Source of the DNA: Occallatibacter sp.
GTDB taxonomy: Bacteria; Acidobacteriota; Terriglobia; Terriglobales; Acidobacteriaceae
DNA: 64,000 nt
NCBI GenBank assembly: GCA_031296305.1
Contig: JARLFZ010000006.1
Coordinates: 1-64,000 of the forward strand
Reading direction: 5' to 3'
The translations under genes were made by a program, and so were the position numbers. The notes under the pieces are model-generated. The model had not been told where the DNA came from. It ran no database searches and saw nothing but the letters and a program-made list of their open reading frames with translations. This document shows, one piece after another, positions 1 through 8,583 of the stretch; position 1 is the first letter of the stretch; each line of letters starts with the position of its first letter.

Positions 1-1
1 G

Positions 2-154
2 CGGTTGCACCTGGTGGTCGGCGGTTCCATCTTCAATATGTTCAATCACGATAATCCGCGCGACGTGCAGAACGACCTCGATAGCTCCACGTTCGGCGAT
101 TTCTACAACCCCGCCTGGAGAGAGTACCGCGGGAAATTGGTATTTGAGTTCTGA
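2..154 (+). CDS. TonB-dependent receptor, C-terminal fragment (cut by window start)
   Basis: Only the last 50 codons are in the window, read in the frame that starts at base 2 and ends at the TGA at 152-154. The visible residues (FNMFNHDNPRDVQ..., ending in KLVFEF) have the look of the last beta-strands of an Oar-like TonB-dependent outer-membrane receptor: an N-x-F-N-H-x-N-P-R-D motif and a terminal aromatic Phe, which outer-membrane proteins use for BAM recognition. The next gene starts 2 bases after the stop, so the two are probably cotranscribed. The assignment rests on a short tail, but the motif is the one seen in the ends of such receptors. Confidence 0.65.
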   Translation, partial: RLHLVVGGSIFNMFNHDNPRDVQNDLDSSTFGDFYNPAWREYRGKLVFEF

Positions 155-156
155 CC

Positions 157-903
157 ATGAAGGTTCACATCATCACCGCCGCTCTGCTCGCCTGCATGTC
201 TGTGCCGCTGACCGGCCAGGCGACCACCGCGCACTCTCCATCTGCGGATGAAGTAGTTGCCAGGATGCTCGCCCACGAAATGCAGCGCGAAACCACGGGT
301 CACGGCTACACCGGTATCAGGCATTACGACCTTGAGAACCCTCAGTTTGCCAAGTACTCTCACCTGGTCGCGAACGTCACCTGCGATCCGGATGGCACGA
401 TGCATTTTCAGATCGTATCCAAAGAGGGCTGGGGTTCTGGCAATAGCTCTTTACGCCAGGCCCTGGAAATGGAATCGGAATTCTCTCGTCCGATGACCCG
501 CCCCATGACCCAAATTGACAAAGAGAATTACGAACTTCATATGACTGGGACCGCTCTTCTCAATGGCCGGACTGCTTATGTGATCGATGTTGTTCCAAAG
601 CGGCAGGAAGTCTACTTGTTTCAGGGAAAGATCTGGGTGGATGCCGAAGACTACGCTCTGGCGCGGATCGATGGCCAGCTCGCTAAGACCCCTTCCATTT
701 GGATACGCACCGTTCGTTTCACCCTGGAATTCCGAAAGAGCGGCGAGTACTGGTTCCCATCGTTGTCCACCAGCACGAGCGACGTTCGGGTATTTGGCCC
801 AACCAGCGTCAACATTCAATTTCTTGGCTACTCTCCGCAATCTGCATCCGCGGCAAAGCACTTCGACCTTTCCCCTCTGGAGGCAAGTTATGTCCAACAC
901 TAA
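157..903 (+). CDS. LolA/outer-membrane lipoprotein-sorting-fold exported protein
   Basis: A 248-residue protein with a Sec signal peptide (about residues 1-22, hydrophobic core followed by GQATT). The mature part has alternating short beta-strands, such as a YELHMTG / YVIDVVPK pair and a GKIWVDAEDYALARIDG segment. This last element is typical of the LolA-like half-barrel used by lipoprotein-sorting and MucB/RseB-type proteins, where the substrate or a lipid binds in the concave face. No lipobox is visible. The start lies 2 bases after the preceding receptor stop, and the stop overlaps the next gene by 14 bases, so translation is coupled. Fold-level call only; the actual ligand is unknown. A role in carrying a lipid made by the downstream genes is an inference from position. 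Confidence 0.6.
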   Translation: MKVHIITAALLACMSVPLTGQATTAHSPSADEVVARMLAHEMQRETTGHGYTGIRHYDLENPQFAKYSHLVANVTCDPDGTMHFQIVSKEGWGSGNSSLRQALEMESEFSRPMTRPMTQIDKENYELHMTGTALLNGRTAYVIDVVPKRQEVYLFQGKIWVDAEDYALARIDGQLAKTPSIWIRTVRFTLEFRKSGEYWFPSLSTSTSDVRVFGPTSVNIQFLGYSPQSASAAKHFDLSPLEASYVQH

Positions 904-1651
904 GATGGCTCTCATTCTGGCGGCCGGTAATGGGAGCCGCCTGGCCGCTTGCTCCGGCGAATCGCCTAAACCCCTTGTGCCATTTCACGGCAAGCCGCTG
1001 CTGGAGCACGTGATGTCCGGCTGCCGCGATGCAGGTATTGAGAGATTCGTCATCGTTGTCGGCTACCGTGGCCACATGATCCAGGAGTGGTACAGGAACC
1101 GGCCGCTCAGCGGCGTCGACGTCACCTGGGTTGAGAATCCTGAATACCGCAAGGACAACGGAGTTTCCGTCTTGCGCGCGAAGGACCTGATTCACGAGCC
1201 CTTCCTTTTGCTTATGGCAGACCATATCTTCGAACCGGCCACAGCCAGGGCATTGCTTCGTCAGCCGCTGAGTGAGGACGAAGTCATTCTCGCAGTTGAT
1301 CGGAAGATTGATCGCGTCTTCGACCTGGATGATGCCACCAAGGTCACGCTTGAAGGGGACAGGATCGTTGACATCGGCAAGAACCTGATGCATTTCGATG
1401 CCCTGGATACGGGCATGTTTCTCTGCCAGCCAACCCTCTTCTCGTGCCTTGAAAGCGCCATGGTCGCCGGGAATTGTTCCTTGTCAGACGGTCTGCGCGT
1501 CATGAGTCGCTACCGGGCCTTCAAGGCCTTCGACATCGGAGAGGCGTGCTGGCAGGACGTGGACACGCCGGCTGCGCTCGACTACGCGCAAAATTCCGTT
1601 TTTGTACGATCCTGGCCAAGTCAGCGGGTTGCGAGGCCGGCTTATGCCTAG
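890..1651 (+). CDS. Nucleotidyltransferase of the sugar/inositol-phosphate cytidylyltransferase type
   Basis: 253 residues. It opens with the Rossmann-like signature LAAGNGSRL followed by PKPL at about residue 27, the nucleotide-binding loop and catalytic Lys of NTP-transferases, and continues with GKPLLEH, IVVGYRG, and a DHIFEP metal site. The layout (short, CTP-type, GIxxxxVVxGY) is closest in my reading to inositol-1-phosphate or phosphocholine cytidylyltransferases, which make CDP-alcohols or CDP-sugars. The start is set by a GGAGG at 879-883 just before ATG 890; the open frame extends further upstream but that part overlaps the previous gene. The stop overlaps the next start by 8 bases. 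The neighbouring CDP-alcohol phosphatidyltransferase (2687) is the obvious consumer of its product. Exact substrate is not determinable here. Confidence 0.75.
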   Translation: MSNTKMALILAAGNGSRLAACSGESPKPLVPFHGKPLLEHVMSGCRDAGIERFVIVVGYRGHMIQEWYRNRPLSGVDVTWVENPEYRKDNGVSVLRAKDLIHEPFLLLMADHIFEPATARALLRQPLSEDEVILAVDRKIDRVFDLDDATKVTLEGDRIVDIGKNLMHFDALDTGMFLCQPTLFSCLESAMVAGNCSLSDGLRVMSRYRAFKAFDIGEACWQDVDTPAALDYAQNSVFVRSWPSQRVARPAYA

Positions 1652-2696
1652 TCCTGGAAGGAAATCGAAGCCCGCGCTGCGGCTTCTCGCGGTACTTCTT
1701 GGCGCCACATTGCTCGTTTATCTGGTTAAACGGGCTGGCCCAGGCATACTTCTCCAAAGCGCAAAAAACATTGCCTGGGGAATGGTCCTGGTCATTGCAC
1801 TTGCAGGCTTCGCCCACATCGTCAAGACGTGGGCATGGCGACTGGCTCTGCTCGGCGACGCGAAGAGAGTCTCTTTCTGGCGCACGCTCGGCCTGCGCCT
1901 CGCATCGGAAGCCATTGGACAGCTTGGATTCGTCGGGTTGGTATTCGGCGAATCTACGCGCGTGGCCCTGCTCGGCTCCGGGGTACCGGTGGCGAGCGCG
2001 ATATCGTCGGTGGCCATGGACCGCGGGCTTTTCATCGTCGCAGGCGCAGTTGTCACCATAACCGGAATTCTTGCTGCGGCTTTCGTGGTCGCCTTCTCGG
2101 GCGTCTTGCGCGTGTATGCGGGCATATTCGTATTCGCGGTTGTGTTCCTCGTAGGATTGGCCGGGCTCGCTCTCCATAAAGGGTGGCCGCTGTTTTCAAA
2201 ACCCGCGCGTGCGGTGGGCCGCATTCCATGGTTCCGCGGTTGGATCAACTCCAAAAGGGCCGTGATCGAATCGTCAGAGCGCCAGTTCCTTCAGTTCCAT
2301 CGTCAGGCGCCCGCCGCATTCTGGCTCAGTGTGATCCTCAATCTGGCAAGCCACGTCCTCGCTATTGCGGAGGTTTATCTGATCCTCCATTTTCTGGGTG
2401 CGCACGTCAGCTTGGTCGGCGCGCTCATTCTTGAATCGCTGACCAAGCTCATCAACGTCATCGGTTCCATCAATCCAGGGAATCTGGGCACCTACGAGGG
2501 CGGAAACATGGTAATCGGAAAGATTGTCGGCCTCAGCGACGCCCAGGGTTTGACGCTCGGGCTCTGCCGCCGGGCGAGAGCCATCTTCTGGGCCGTAGTG
2601 GGCGCAATTTGTCTTTCCTGGTATTCCAGATCAAATGGACTGGCAAAGCCGGTCCACAATGCCGAAATTGTTCCGGGAGTGGATTTATGCAGCTAA
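1644..2696 (+). CDS. UPF0104/lysylphosphatidylglycerol synthase-type flippase-like membrane protein
   Basis: 350 residues with about seven to eight hydrophobic helices, starting with LRLLAVLLGATLLVYLV. It carries the conserved patterns of the UPF0104/LPG synthetase transmembrane family, including an HIVKTWAWRLAL turn and the E-S-L-T-K...I-N-P-G-N-L-G-x-Y-E-G region near the C-terminus. Family members without the soluble MprF synthase domain are thought to move or help move lipids or polyprenyl-linked intermediates. ATG 1644 is chosen because it overlaps the end of the previous gene in the manner of coupled genes. It sits between a nucleotidyltransferase and a CDP-alcohol transferase, so it may flip the phospho-alcohol product; that is inference. 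Confidence 0.7.
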   Translation: MPSPGRKSKPALRLLAVLLGATLLVYLVKRAGPGILLQSAKNIAWGMVLVIALAGFAHIVKTWAWRLALLGDAKRVSFWRTLGLRLASEAIGQLGFVGLVFGESTRVALLGSGVPVASAISSVAMDRGLFIVAGAVVTITGILAAAFVVAFSGVLRVYAGIFVFAVVFLVGLAGLALHKGWPLFSKPARAVGRIPWFRGWINSKRAVIESSERQFLQFHRQAPAAFWLSVILNLASHVLAIAEVYLILHFLGAHVSLVGALILESLTKLINVIGSINPGNLGTYEGGNMVIGKIVGLSDAQGLTLGLCRRARAIFWAVVGAICLSWYSRSNGLAKPVHNAEIVPGVDLCS

Positions 2697-4087
2697 AAAA
2701 GCAACGGCTGGACCTCACGCATGCGCATTCCAATGCACAAGTCGTCATCATCCTCGCAAACCAGATGCCGTGGTCGAAGTGGTTCGAACCAATGCTGGCT
2801 CAAGTGGGGACGCTGCCCGTCTTGCTGCGCGCAATTCTGGGAGTGCAGAGCATGAACCCGGAACACATTGTGGTGGTTTTCAACCGGCTCACGGGGCCGC
2901 AGATCATGTCGGAATTGTTCAAGACGCAACGCGTTCCCGCCGGCCTCAAATGGATCGAGGCCGCTGAAGGCGCATCCCTGTCATCGATCATTCAAGTGGT
3001 GACGGCGGCTTCCGAATGTGACCGCATCCTGGTGGTTGCCGGCGATCGCACGTACCAGCCCGCGCTGCATCGCATGGTGAGTGAATGGGATGGTCGCAGA
3101 GGTGTATTGGAACTCGCTACAGGCAGCGAGCCAGTTGGACTCTTTGCCCTCAGCCATGAAGCAGCTCTTGAACTTGGCGCGGATTGGAAGTCGAACGTGG
3201 TCACCGTGCGCGATATGCACCGCTGGATTACCCAAAAGGCCATCTCAGATGGTCCATCATTTGTCGACTTCAGGCTCGTCGAACAAGACTGCTGGCAAGA
3301 AATTTCCATGCCACAGGATTGCCTCCCCGCCGAGCAAAAGCTCAACCGCTGGCTCGTCAAACCCACCGATGGCGTCTTCGCAAGGATGAATCGCAAGATT
3401 TCCATCCCCATCAGCCGCCAGCTCATCAAGTTTCCGATTACGCCGAATATGGTGAGCGGGTTTACGCTAGGGGTCAGTTTCCTGGCGGGTGTTTCGTTTG
3501 CATTGGGCGGATACTGGAACACCCTGCTAGGAGCGGTCTTGTCGGTTTGGGCCAGCATTCTGGATGGCTGCGACGGAGAGGTCGCCCGCTTGAAACTGCA
3601 GGCGTCTGACTTTGGATGCTGGCTTGAGACTGCGTGCGATTACCTCTATTACTTCTTGATTTTTGCGGGCATGGCGATTGGCCTGGCACGCCATTCGGCA
3701 GATCGTGAATATTGGGTCTGGGGAGGAGCGCTTCTGTTTGGCGCGGCCGCTACAATCCTGCTCGCGTGGTTCGAGCGAAGCAGGCTTTCCGGCAAGCATC
3801 CCGAGGAGTTTCTGGCGGTCTGGCAAAAGAAGGCGGAGAAAGGCTCATCCAATCCGCTCTTGTACCTGGGACGCCATTGTGAATTCATCATCCGTCGCTG
3901 CTTCCTGCCCTATGCTCTGTTGGCCTTCGCGCTGTTGAATTTAACCTGGCTGGCGCTGTATATGTCGGCCATCGGCGCCAACATCGCGTGGATCATATCG
4001 CTTAATTCGCGGTTCGCTTTTTCAGCAAAGTCACGAACCGCAACAAAAAGACCTGGCGCGCAGGAAGCAAACCCGTTGACCGTCTGA
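2687..4087 (+). CDS. CDP-alcohol phosphatidyltransferase with N-terminal degenerate nucleotidyltransferase domain
   Basis: 466 residues. The C-terminal half is a multi-helix membrane domain with the CDP-alcohol phosphotransferase motif: D293-x2-D296-G-x2-A-R301-x8-G310-x3-E314-x3-D318. The third acidic position, usually Asp, is Glu (codon GAG at 3626-3628). The N-terminal 200 residues resemble a nucleotidyltransferase fold (VIILANQMPW..., LPVLLRAI, VVAGDR) but lack the glycine-rich loop and Pro-Lys signature, so this half is probably inactive or regulatory. The order matches bifunctional IPCT/DIPPS enzymes that make di-myo-inositol phosphate, with the active cytidylyltransferase here being a separate gene at 890. 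ATG 2687 overlaps the previous stop by 10 bases and has a purine-rich GGGAG about 10 bases upstream. Confidence 0.75.
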   Translation: MQLKKQRLDLTHAHSNAQVVIILANQMPWSKWFEPMLAQVGTLPVLLRAILGVQSMNPEHIVVVFNRLTGPQIMSELFKTQRVPAGLKWIEAAEGASLSSIIQVVTAASECDRILVVAGDRTYQPALHRMVSEWDGRRGVLELATGSEPVGLFALSHEAALELGADWKSNVVTVRDMHRWITQKAISDGPSFVDFRLVEQDCWQEISMPQDCLPAEQKLNRWLVKPTDGVFARMNRKISIPISRQLIKFPITPNMVSGFTLGVSFLAGVSFALGGYWNTLLGAVLSVWASILDGCDGEVARLKLQASDFGCWLETACDYLYYFLIFAGMAIGLARHSADREYWVWGGALLFGAAATILLAWFERSRLSGKHPEEFLAVWQKKAEKGSSNPLLYLGRHCEFIIRRCFLPYALLAFALLNLTWLALYMSAIGANIAWIISLNSRFAFSAKSRTATKRPGAQEANPLTV

Positions 4088-4127
4088 AATTAGGAGCCCA
4101 GCACGTAAGCTGATTTAAGACTGCCCA

Positions 4128-4970
4128 ATGCCAATGGAAGCGACGCAGGAACTCGAAACAGGGTCATTCATTCGAACGCCGGACCTATTCGCGCGCCCAG
4201 ATGCCGTCAAGATTGTCTCCTGGAACATCAACCGCGGCCAACAGTTGAATGAGGTGATTGAGTTTCTTGCCCAGGAGTCGGCAGACCTGATTCTGTTGCA
4301 GGAGACGGATTTAAGCGCCAGGCGAACCCATGGTCGCAATGTCGCGCGGGAGATCGCGCGGGCGCTCGAATTGAACTACGTCTTTGGCTGCGAGTTTGAA
4401 GAGCTTGCACAAAGGCATAACGGGGTGCATGCCTATCATGGGCAGGCTACGCTCTCCCGATTTCCAATTTCGAACTCGCGCATTCTCAGATTCCATCGCC
4501 AGTCTCGCTTCTGGCTTCCGCGATGGTTTATTCCGCGCATGAGGCTGTTCCAGAGGAGACTGGGCGGCAGAATGGCACTTATCAGCTACGTCGATCTACC
4601 CGATCGGAAACTGATTGCGTACAACGTGCACCTCGAAAGCCGGGGTGATGATGTGCGCTGCAGTCAGCTTTCGGAGCTTCTGGACGATATTTCTCGCCAC
4701 GCTTCCGGAGTTCCGATCGCCGTTGCGGGCGACTTTAACGCGAATTTGCATCATGAACCCACGGCCGCAGCCATCAGCAAAACAGGGCTCACCAATCCAT
4801 TCGCCGGCATTTCGAGTCTCCCCACCACTGTGCCGTTTCGCTTCAAGGGTTCCCGCACGATCGATTGGATTCTGACGAAGGGACCGCTCATCGCTTTTGA
4901 GCCGAAGCTTCATGATACGGTTCGCGCGTCGGATCACTGCCCGCTCTCGCTCATGTTCCGCTGCAAATAA
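4128..4970 (+). CDS. Endonuclease/exonuclease/phosphatase-family hydrolase
   Basis: 280 residues with all core motifs of the DNase I-like phosphohydrolase superfamily: IVSWNINRG at about residue 26, LLQET (metal-binding Glu), YNVHLES (catalytic His), AGDFNAN and a closing ASDHCPL. No signal peptide is obvious, so it is probably cytoplasmic. Family members hydrolyse phosphodiester bonds in nucleic acids, inositol phosphates or sphingomyelin-like lipids. Lying 40 bases after a CDP-alcohol phosphatidyltransferase on the same strand, a role as a phosphodiesterase or phosphatase on the phospho-alcohol product is reasonable but unproven. A second ATG two codons in (4134) is an equally possible start. 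Confidence 0.75.
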   Translation: MPMEATQELETGSFIRTPDLFARPDAVKIVSWNINRGQQLNEVIEFLAQESADLILLQETDLSARRTHGRNVAREIARALELNYVFGCEFEELAQRHNGVHAYHGQATLSRFPISNSRILRFHRQSRFWLPRWFIPRMRLFQRRLGGRMALISYVDLPDRKLIAYNVHLESRGDDVRCSQLSELLDDISRHASGVPIAVAGDFNANLHHEPTAAAISKTGLTNPFAGISSLPTTVPFRFKGSRTIDWILTKGPLIAFEPKLHDTVRASDHCPLSLMFRCK

Positions 4971-5002
4971 TTTTCCCGCGCACTCCTTACTCCGGCGACG
5001 GG

Positions 5003-5033
5003 CAGACATATAACTCTCCCGCCGCGCTATACT
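5003..5033 (+). promoter_or_regulatory. Weak candidate promoter for the GH3 gene
   Basis: A TATACT hexamer at 5028-5033 matches five of six bases of the sigma-70 -10 box. The best upstream partner is CAGACA at 5003-5008 with a long 19-base spacer, so the -35 side is weak. It would give a leader of about 190 bases before ATG 5230. The rest of the 4971-5229 gap shows no gene. Confidence 0.3.
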
Positions 5034-5229
5034 AAAAAATCACTCAGACACAAATTACGGGCAGGCCACTGAAGGAAGGGCGTCGGATCGCACTTTCCGA
5101 ATTCCTTTCGAACGGCCGGCGTCGCAATAGGAGATTCCTCGTTGAATCGCTGGTGACGCCTTGCCGTGCAGGTGTAGAGTTGCAGCCTCGGCTTGTGAAT
5201 TCGAATGCTGATAAGGATGAAATACCCGT

Positions 5230-7473
5230 ATGACAGAAAGCAAGACGACAGGCAGCCAGGCACTTGGCGCAATGGCCACGCTCATTTTGGCCGGTGTTTT
5301 CGCAGTGGGAACGGCGTGGGCGCAGAGTGGTCACCAGGAGACTTTTCCTTGGATGAACACTGCTCTTACGCCGGATGAACGAGCCAACCTGGTGCTGAAA
5401 GAGCTGACACTGGACGAAAAGATCATCCTGATCCATGGTCAGGGCTCCCCGTTCGGCGGCACCAATCCCAACGCGTATTTGAGCAACGGCGGCGACGGCT
5501 TTTCGCTGGGCATACCGCGGTTGGGCATTCCTCCTCTGCAGATGATCGGTTCTGCCTACGGCGTGCGATTCAGCGCGGTGAATGGCCGTTACTCCACAGC
5601 GCTGCCCTCAAACCTGGCCTCGACCGCAAGTTGGGATCCGGAAGCGGCGTGTGAGTATGGGGCATTGATTGGCAGGGAGGAGCGAGCACAAGGCTTCAAC
5701 ATGAGCCTTGCGGGCGGAGTGGACCTGGCCAGGGAACTCCGCAACGGGCGCAACTTTGAATACCATGGCGAGGACCCAATTTTGGCCGGCACCATCGTCG
5801 GTCAACGCGTCCGCTGTGAGCAGGCGCAGCACGTGATCGGCGAGCTGAAGCACTATGCCGTCAACGACCAGGAAACTGGCCGCAATCTGGCCGACGCAAT
5901 CCTCGACAAGCGCGCCATGCGCGAGACGGACTTGCTGGCTTTCGAAATCGGCAATAGCATCGGACAACCCGGCGCGGTCATGTGTGCCTACAACGCGGTG
6001 AACGGGGACTATGCCTGCGAAAACAAGTATCTGCTCACGGATGTCTTGAAGAAGGCGTGGAACTTTCAGGGATTTGTTTTGTCGGACTGGGGCGGAACGC
6101 ACAGCACGGTCAAGGCCTCCGCAGCGGGCCTGGACATGGAGCAGCCGGGCGACGACTATTATGGCGCGGCGATGAAGAAGGCGGTGTTGGGCGGCACTAT
6201 TTCTGCCACCGAGCTCGACGACCATGTGCGCCGCATCCTGCGCACAGAGTTTGCCAGTGGGATTATCGACTTTCCGATTCGCAAGGGCGTTGTGGATGCG
6301 GAGAGCGGCTTGGCTATCTCGCGCCACCTTGCAGAACAAAGTATTGTGTTGCTCAAGAACGCGCACAATTTGCTGCCGCTCGATCGCGCAAAGGTGCGCT
6401 CCATTGCCATTATCGGCATGCATGCGGATGAGGGCATGATCTCCGGCGGCGGATCGGCGCAGGTTGATCCTCAGGGAAGTTTCAACTCACCGGTGCGTCA
6501 GAAGGATCTTCATAAAGATGCTGTTTGGTTTCCCACCTCGCCGCTCAAGGCCATTGGCGCAATGGCGCCGGGTGCGCAGGTACGGTTTGACTCGGGCGCG
6601 GATCCAGCGGCCGCCGCTGCGCTGGCGAAGGAATCCCAGGTGGTGATTATCTTCGCCTATCAGTGGACGCATGAGGCTCACGACCTGCCTAACCTCACAC
6701 TGCCGGATAACCAGGACGAACTGATTGAAAAGGTAGCTGCGGCCAACCCGAACACCATCGTGGTGCTTGAAACCGGAACCGCCGCCACTATGCCCTGGGC
6801 CGATCGCGTAAGCGGGATACTGGAGGCTTGGTATGCGGGCTCTAAAGGCGCCGATGCTGTGGCCAATATCATCTTCGGCGAGGTCAATCCAAGCGCCAAG
6901 CTGCCCATTACTTTTCCGGTGAGCGAAGCGGATCTACCCCATCCAATTCTGGTGGGGCCCTCGCCAGAAGAGGGAGCACCCGGCGCCAATATGCGGACAG
7001 GTGTAGCCAGGCCGACTTTCAAGGTGCATTACGACGAAGGTCTGAAGGTGGGCTATAAGTGGTTCGACGCCGAGAACAAGACGGTGTTGTTCCCCTTCGG
7101 TTTCGGACTGTCCTATACGACCTATAACTACTCCGATTTGGAGGTTATGCCGGACAGCAACCCGGGGGGAAGTGTAACTACAGTCAGCTTCCAGGTGAAG
7201 AATACCGGCAGTCGGGCCGGCGTCGAGATTGCAGAGGTCTATGTCTCTCTGCCCGCGAGCGCGGGTGAGCCACCCAAGAGGTTGGTCGGATGGAGCCGCG
7301 TGGCCCTCGATCCCGGCGAGACCAGGAAAGTAAAGGTAACCGTAGACGCAAAGTTCCTGTCGGTGTTCGACGAAGCCACAAACGGCTGGAAGCTGATTCC
7401 AGGTGTCTACACTTTTCGCGTCGGCAGCTCCTCACGGGATCTGGCACTGACAACAACGATGGCGGTGCATTAA
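5230..7473 (+). CDS. Glycoside hydrolase family 3 beta-glucosidase-type enzyme, secreted
   Basis: 747 residues, the usual length for a three-domain GH3. A Sec signal peptide ends at about residue 32 (...GTAWAQS). The N-terminal TIM barrel includes a GGVDLARELRNGRNFEYHGEDP-like block and the nucleophile motif GFVLSDWGG, with Asp286 as the predicted nucleophile. The alpha/beta sandwich domain follows from about residue 370 (SIVLLKNAHNLLPL, SGGGSAQV) and carries the acid/base region. A fibronectin type III-like domain (YSDLEV...KNTGSRAG) ends the protein. The family removes non-reducing beta-linked glucose or xylose from oligosaccharides, here probably in the periplasm. It is convergent with the next gene, 27 bases away. 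Confidence 0.9.
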   Translation: MTESKTTGSQALGAMATLILAGVFAVGTAWAQSGHQETFPWMNTALTPDERANLVLKELTLDEKIILIHGQGSPFGGTNPNAYLSNGGDGFSLGIPRLGIPPLQMIGSAYGVRFSAVNGRYSTALPSNLASTASWDPEAACEYGALIGREERAQGFNMSLAGGVDLARELRNGRNFEYHGEDPILAGTIVGQRVRCEQAQHVIGELKHYAVNDQETGRNLADAILDKRAMRETDLLAFEIGNSIGQPGAVMCAYNAVNGDYACENKYLLTDVLKKAWNFQGFVLSDWGGTHSTVKASAAGLDMEQPGDDYYGAAMKKAVLGGTISATELDDHVRRILRTEFASGIIDFPIRKGVVDAESGLAISRHLAEQSIVLLKNAHNLLPLDRAKVRSIAIIGMHADEGMISGGGSAQVDPQGSFNSPVRQKDLHKDAVWFPTSPLKAIGAMAPGAQVRFDSGADPAAAAALAKESQVVIIFAYQWTHEAHDLPNLTLPDNQDELIEKVAAANPNTIVVLETGTAATMPWADRVSGILEAWYAGSKGADAVANIIFGEVNPSAKLPITFPVSEADLPHPILVGPSPEEGAPGANMRTGVARPTFKVHYDEGLKVGYKWFDAENKTVLFPFGFGLSYTTYNYSDLEVMPDSNPGGSVTTVSFQVKNTGSRAGVEIAEVYVSLPASAGEPPKRLVGWSRVALDPGETRKVKVTVDAKFLSVFDEATNGWKLIPGVYTFRVGSSSRDLALTTTMAVH

Positions 7474-7500
7474 GCCCGATACTTCGCCGGCCAGCACGCG

Positions 7501-8544
7501 TCAGTATTTACCGTAAGTTTTCGCGCACTGCACAAGCATGTCGATATTCCTCGCAGGTGTGGTGCTGGGCAAGGCGCAACCCGGCCCCAGGATGAATCCG
7601 CCACCTGGCGCCAGCGCCTCGATTGCCTCGCGGCAGGCTGTCTCAACATCCTCAACAGAACCTTGATGAAGTACGCCGCTGGGATCGATCGGACCAAGAA
7701 GCGTTGTTGTTCCAGCCGCCGCCTTTTTGACGACTAACTTATTGCACTTATAGTCGAATTCCAGTATGCTGGCTCCCGTTGACACCATGCGCTCAATGAT
7801 TCTCGTGGTATCTCCACAGATATGGTAAGAAACGAAGAAGTCGTCGCTTTCGAGCGCGCGCACAATTTTCCTGGCATACGGGAGGCAGTATTTCTCGTAC
7901 ATCTTGGGGGAGATCACATCTGGAGAACCCTGTGCCTCTCCAGCCGAAGTCCCATGACATCCCATTTCTTTGAATAACTTCGCATAAGTAATGAAACAGT
8001 CGCTTGTATATTCAAGGAGTTCAAATACTTGCTCATCGCTTTCGCCGCTTGCCATCTCCATCATCAATGATTCCGCCCCAGCGATCATGCAGGCCAGGCT
8101 GAATGGCCCCTGGTCGGCTCGGCCCATTACGAAGACTCGGTCACCGAGGCGATCAAGCACAAATCGTGCAGCTTCGAGCACGGCCTTGCACAAGGGTGAA
8201 TTACTGGGATCGGGTTTTTTAAGACTCGAAACTTCGGAAAGATCCGCTAAAAGGTGATGCGCGATAACTGGCGCGCTGCCCGGCAAATAACTTACTTCAC
8301 AGCCGCATGCCTCTGCCAGCGCCGCAGTCCCATTCTCAACCAGAAGCATGTCGTGCCCGAACCGCTTCCATGCGGCTAACTGCGCCGCACCCAACAGTTG
8401 CCCATCCTGATAGAGCTTCGCAGGGGGAAGCGTCAGGTCCGCAATAGTCATCATGAAGTTATGCAGATCGACAGGCACGCGGTCATGAGGTTGCAATCGA
8501 ATCGTTGCGAGACATCTTTCAAGCGAGGTCATCTCTTCAAGCAT
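7501..8544 (-). CDS. Uroporphyrinogen decarboxylase-family (URO-D/MtaA-like) protein
   Basis: 347 residues. It aligns in style with the URO-D superfamily that includes methylcobalamin:CoM methyltransferases. Visible motifs are RVPVDL near the N-terminus, the Zn-ligand motif YHICGDT at about residue 240 and GPGCALP near the C-terminus; His-x-Cys plus a late Cys are the metal ligands of the methyltransferase branch rather than of haem-pathway HemE. The start is placed at ATG 8544 because GAGAGG lies 7 bases upstream; a GTG nine codons earlier lacks such a site. It follows the GH74-like gene by 39 bases on the same strand. Such paralogs often work with corrinoid proteins, but none is nearby, so the substrate is unknown. 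Confidence 0.7.
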   Translation of the reverse strand: MLEEMTSLERCLATIRLQPHDRVPVDLHNFMMTIADLTLPPAKLYQDGQLLGAAQLAAWKRFGHDMLLVENGTAALAEACGCEVSYLPGSAPVIAHHLLADLSEVSSLKKPDPSNSPLCKAVLEAARFVLDRLGDRVFVMGRADQGPFSLACMIAGAESLMMEMASGESDEQVFELLEYTSDCFITYAKLFKEMGCHGTSAGEAQGSPDVISPKMYEKYCLPYARKIVRALESDDFFVSYHICGDTTRIIERMVSTGASILEFDYKCNKLVVKKAAAGTTTLLGPIDPSGVLHQGSVEDVETACREAIEALAPGGGFILGPGCALPSTTPARNIDMLVQCAKTYGKY

Positions 8545-8583
8545 GGACATTCCTCTCGGGACAAGCTGCACGGCCGAAGAGTT

